A DNA stretch of 64,000 nt, from the NCBI GenBank assembly GCA_023374045.1, contig CM041782.1, forward strand, positions 185,832,925 through 185,896,924. Direction: 5' to 3'. The notes below the pieces were generated by a model. It did no database searches and was not told where the DNA came from. It worked only from the letters and a program-made list of their open reading frames with translations. Origin of the DNA: Limonium bicolor (Eukaryota; Streptophyta; Magnoliopsida; Caryophyllales; Plumbaginaceae). This document shows, in pieces, positions 59,883 through 64,000 of this stretch. Within the stretch, counting starts at the first letter, position 1. Every line of letters starts with the position of its first letter. Position numbers and translations under genes: made by a program.

Positions 59883-60078
59883 CTGAATTCACACGAACAC
59901 TATTAGCATATTCTTACACACTTATCGGTTCCAACAGTTGTAACGTTTCCACAATAAGGTATCTCCAGACGTGGTTAGTGTTATACCTTTCCATAACTGC
60001 TCACTTAGGTAACTGTGGTTAGGTTTCCTAACTCGATATATTCCTAAGCTCGGTATTCTAGTCATCAGAGCGATGTAT
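59883..60078 (-). other. E3 leader
   Basis: About 200 bp between primer site and gag start. It contains the second arm of the primer-site hairpin (ATCAGAGCGAT, 60064-60074); nothing else was recognised. Confidence 0.6.
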
Positions 60079-60091
60079 CGCTCTGATACCA
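60079..60091 (-). other. E3 primer-binding site (tRNA-iMet) in a hairpin
   Basis: The minus strand reads TGGTATCAGAGCG, five bases from the LTR. ATCAGAGCGAT (60064-60074) pairs with ATCGCTCTGAT (60077-60087), an 11-bp stem with a 2-nt loop. Confidence 0.93.
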
Positions 60092-60096
60092 CTTTT

Positions 60097-63000
60097 TGTA
60101 ACACCCCTTCTACGCACTTAACATTTAAATGAAATCGCAGCGGAAAAATAACTAAACAATAACTAACGCTTCGGTGCTACAACGCCATCAACCACCCACG
60201 TGGTTAACAAGGCAGAATAGATACAAGTGTACCGGTCTGAAGATCAGACTCCCGAGCATAGAACTAAAACCATAAATACATCATATACAATACCGAGTAT
60301 TTAATTACATTCCTTCACTGTAAACTGCCAATATACCGCCACAGTAGTATCAACGGAATCAAAATATAATGCCACGGGAGCACAGGCGCATCCTGGGCTC
60401 CACATCTAACCAAAAGTACACTTGCAGCCTAGAATCTACAGCCACTCTGCTTCCTCGATCCTCATCCTGCAGTAAAAATATGGAGCCCCCTCGGGGGTCA
60501 GCAACCCTTGGCTGGTATGGTTAGCGCGCAGCTCATCGACTACCGGGATACGCGCAACTAATTGCATGATAACATGGCATTCATTTTAACATATAACATA
60601 TACATATGGCATAGCAACACTATTGCATAGCACAACATCACATTCACAGTGGATTCACTTTCCACAATAACAAACCAAGAAGGTTAAACAACACAAGAAG
60701 CCTAGAGAATGGTTCACTCTCATGTTAAGCTCGTTACACACACTCATTACCGTTCTGTTATTCGAACGAGTAACTTAAGTCACAGATGGTTCGGATATTG
60801 TGACCCGAACACACCACACAAACACATGTTCCCACTAAACCGATCATAAGTCAGAATAGGTAAGCTTTGGAGGAAGCTAGCGGGAGATCGAACGCCAAAT
60901 TAAGGAGAACAATCTTAACAACATAAGAGTCGAATCTGATTCAGATATCTACTCTTAAACTTACATGCATGACCGGACAACCGGATTCCTCACTTCCCAG
61001 TTAACACTTGTTAGAAGTACAACAGTGGAACTTAACAAACAATTCACAACAGGTGGTAAGTCATGTTAAACACACACAAGGGAAATGAGTCACATCATAA
61101 CATCACAATAATATGAACAACTGTAAACTCATTACATGATTAAGTCTTATAACATCGTAAACACACAAAAAAACATACAACACACAAGCCGGTGTAAACC
61201 GGTAGGCAACAGACTGCAAGAAAACCATACCTTGGTCCTTGTTTCGATTGATTTCCACCGTAGGTCACTCCTATACATGTTTAAGAATGTCGGTTAATTA
61301 CTTACTTAACTTCAAGTTTACTAAGTGTTTAACATGATTATTCGACATGTTTTAATGCCTAAACTTACCCTTGATTACTTACATTATACTCCCTAAGGTT
61401 TATTACTTAAGCCATTCTTGTTTGTTTTTTTTTTACATGTTTAGGTCCGACCGAACTTACCGACCGACCTTACACAAGGTCGGTCCATTCCAGAACATAT
61501 TACCGTCAAAATTTTCTACTCCGACCGACCTTGTAAGTTCGGTCACATGTTCGGTCAATTCCCAAGAGTTTCTTCCCTTTGAAAATTCAGGCCCGACCGA
61601 TCTTGGCAAGTCCGGTCGCAAGATCGGTCGATTCCCGAGACTTACTCACGTACAAAAATTTAGGCATGACCGAACTTGTAAGTCCGGTCCCAAGTTCGGT
61701 CTATTCCAGAGACTCAATCCGTACTAAAATTCCATGCCCGACCGACCTTGCAAGTCCGGTCCCCAAGGTCGGTCCATTCCAGAAACCATTTCTCGCAGGG
61801 TAAACTGGGCTCGACCGATCTTGGCAAGTCCGGTCGCAAGATCGGTCTGCTCCAGACCTTTATTTTCCATTGCCCATTTAACTCCAAACTTCACCTTATA
61901 TATCCTAGTATATCCTAACCTCATTTGGGCACTTCAAATACACCTTAATACCTCCTTAAAACTCTATAAATCATTCACTAAAATCCTCCTCAAGCATTTA
62001 CACAAATTCTTATAAAAAGTTTTACACTTATAATGTTTTTCACTAAGTTTCTATGTGGTGTCTCATACCTATAGCTCCCACTATTCCCAAATGTTTTCTC
62101 ACCACTACAACATCATCTCCCAAGCATCTTTTCTTCCTAAACAACTCCTTGAACATCTTTACAAGTTTATAGCTCCCCATGCAACAAATCACTTCATCCT
62201 TATTCACCAACATTGCACAAGTCCTAAACACAATCTCACCATGATCGTGAAATGTCCCAAAACATTCTTTTGCATTCTAAATCCTCTAGAACATTGCTTA
62301 AGCCCTTTTTTACATCATTAAACCCCTTAATGCATGTTTCTTTCACTATGAAAGCACTTATCCGTCCTAAACATTTCCTAACTTACCAAACTCACTTAAA
62401 ACCCTTAGAACTTCTTGTTTATTACCTAAATTTTGACATGAACTCCCCTAGAACATTACTAAACCAAAACATAATGTTTTCACCATTAAACAACCAAGAA
62501 CACTAAAATCCATCAAGCACATTCTTATACACAAAACTTCACACATTTAGCACTACATCACAATATAGTGCATAATTTAAATTGCTTGGCACTTAGGCCC
62601 TTAAATAACATGGCTCTTTGGCCCTTAAGATGCATTAATCATAAACACTGAATTTCCCACATTATATTTGCCTTGGACCTGCAAATACACTCAACAACAC
62701 ATATACCTTTTACTAAGCCTTTGAGAACATTTTACTAAGTCATTCACCATTGGCTCCTTAGATCATTTTAATAAGCAACATAAGCTCATTCCTCCTAAGA
62801 CTTTAAACCACATTAGGTTAGCACATTTACCTTTTTTTTTCCTCACAACTTCTTTCTTGTTTCCTTGTCTAAACCGGCAGGGCTTTTGATTGTTTGTCAA
62901 CTTCTAAACATTATACAAATGATAAAATGAGTATACAAGCTTTATGGTTCATCTCATTGTAAACCCTAGATTATACATTGTTTTAAAAACATTAAGATAG

Positions 63001-64000
63001 TTGTTTTACCTTAGAACTTGAAGAGAGTTTGAATATATATCAAGAGAGGACTCCACCTAGTCCTTGAAAGGTTAAAATGAAGCTAGAACAAGGCCACATA
63101 AGGACACCATTAAGGGTGATTTTTGGACAACACAAAAACATGAAGGAAACATCATTTTTCTTTGAGTTTCCTTACCTTGAAGAAAAGGAGAACAATAATA
63201 TGTGAAAAGATGAGCTCAAGCTCCTCCCATGGAGATTCTTCTTGGCACCAAAATGGAGCTCTTGAGATTTTGAAAGGATAGAATTGAAGAGCTTGATGAG
63301 AGGAAGAGAATGGTGGTCTTAGAATTTGATTTGGCAAAATAAGCTAGGAGATACAAGTGGTCAAAGATGGAGTTTTGGTGTGTACTATTGCAAACCAAGA
63401 ATGGAGAGCAAGAAGAGATAGAAGAGAGCTTGAAGACGTGTGAAATGAAGAGGGAAATGAGAGAATGAAGTTTAAGTCTACTTTTAAGAGATATTTATAT
63501 GTTAAAGTAAATAGTACTTAAGTAGTCATCTTTTATTTGTTTAACAAAATAACAAGAGTGGTGACTCACCACTAAGAAAACCGGCCCCCTTAATGTTACT
63601 AAGGGCATTTTAGTCTTTGTTGGCCAATTTAAATACTTATACAAACATATGTTACAAACTAGCTTATTTTAGCTACTATTCACTAAAACAAGGCACATAG
63701 ATGTGAAATTTTTGATTTCCCATTGATATAGACTTCCAAATGTGATAATATATAGTACACATGTTAATTAAAGAGTAATGATGGACATTTAGCCATTCGA
63801 AACTCATTTACAAGACAATTTTTCAAAAATGTGCTTTAAGACTCCTTAAAGCACATTTTGTGTTTTAACTTGTTTTCAAGCTTGGTTTTCTTTGGTAATT
63901 GGTTTAATATGTTCATTAGTATATAAATAAGGTCTTGGTAAGCTCATTAGGTCTTACCCAAGCTTATCCCAAGCTTAGAGCACATTTTAGCCCTAATTGA
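60097..64000 (-). repeat. E3 5' LTR (right), truncated by window end
   Basis: Starts TGTAACACCCCTTCT and follows 25935-29954 closely. By alignment, about 120 bp of LTR lie beyond position 64000. It contains the array at 61444-61858 and the conserved hairpin block at about 63680-63900. Confidence 0.93.
61444..61858. repeat. Palindromic array, E3 right LTR
   Basis: Same units as 27286-27700 with a few substitutions. Confidence 0.85.

Larger units (their letters stand above)
25935..64000 (-). mobile_element. E3: AlkB-carrying chromovirus, minus strand, runs off the window
   Basis: The left (3') LTR is 25935-29954. The right (5') LTR starts at 60097 and is cut by the window end about 120 bp short of completion. 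With S1 and E4 removed, the interior is about 6.46 kb, normal for a chromovirus. It contains, in minus-strand order, primer site, gag, AlkB exon, protease, reverse transcriptase, RNase H, integrase and chromodomain. Several stops and frameshifts make it defective. The left flanking 5-mer is GTAGA (25930-25934); its partner lies outside the window. Confidence 0.92.

Overview
This window is intergenic, repeat-dominated DNA of a seed plant with a large genome. I see no host gene, rRNA or tRNA gene. It is a stack of nested LTR retrotransposons. They are dated relative to each other by target-site duplications (TSDs) that I could read directly. The plant assignment rests on three things: the Ty3/gypsy chromovirus proteins (integrase with a chromodomain, tRNA-iMet primer site), the Athila/Tat-like gag with a tRNA-Asp primer site, and a 238-bp Stowaway-like MITE.

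Layout, oldest to youngest. E0 is a plus-strand chromovirus of which only the 5' LTR (1-2899, 10457-10541, 24705-25195), primer site and ~740 bp of leader remain in view. Into E0 inserted: E1 (2900-10456, +, TSD CAACC), an Athila/Tat-like element with 1.58-kb LTRs, a gag and an unrecognised acidic ORF but no pol; E2 (10542-24704, -, TSD ATGAT), with 4.7-kb LTRs and an apparently non-coding interior; and E3 (25935 to beyond 64000, -), with 4.0-kb LTRs and a decayed gag-AlkB-pol. Into E3 inserted S1 (31392-35419, +, solo LTR, TSD GCTGT) and E4 (37150-56791, +, TSD CCGAC), with 4.2-4.4-kb LTRs and gag-AlkB-pol. Into the 3' LTR of E4 inserted S2 (48911-53612, +, solo LTR, TSD TGTTT). Into its 5' LTR inserted a MITE (39889-40126, TSD TA). 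E0, E2, E3, E4, S1 and S2 share LTR ends TGAAATACYCC...GTGTTACA and belong to related chromovirus (Tekay/Del-like) subfamilies.

Main discovery: E3 and E4 each carry, between gag and protease, an exon encoding a complete AlkB-type Fe(II)/2-oxoglutarate dioxygenase. E4's copy is open and keeps the HxD...H iron triad and the RxNxTFR 2-oxoglutarate motif; E3's copy is intact except for one stop codon. Splice-site inspection suggests that gag is made of three exons, and that exon 3 can join in the same reading phase either to the AlkB exon or, skipping it, to the protease-RT-RNase H exon. That would give gag-AlkB and gag-pol products. The candidate splice sites are at equivalent places in E3 and E4.

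Other recurring non-coding structures: a primer-binding site buried in a hairpin that repeats the tRNA 3' end; a hairpin-plus-polypurine-tract module present twice near the 3' end of E2, E3 and E4; palindromic arrays in every chromovirus LTR, whose core sequence differs between elements while spacing and flanks persist; and a 15-bp-stem hairpin inside a strongly conserved LTR block. All calls come from reading the sequence by eye. Boundaries backed by TSDs are exact to the base; boundaries of arrays and decayed coding regions are approximate.
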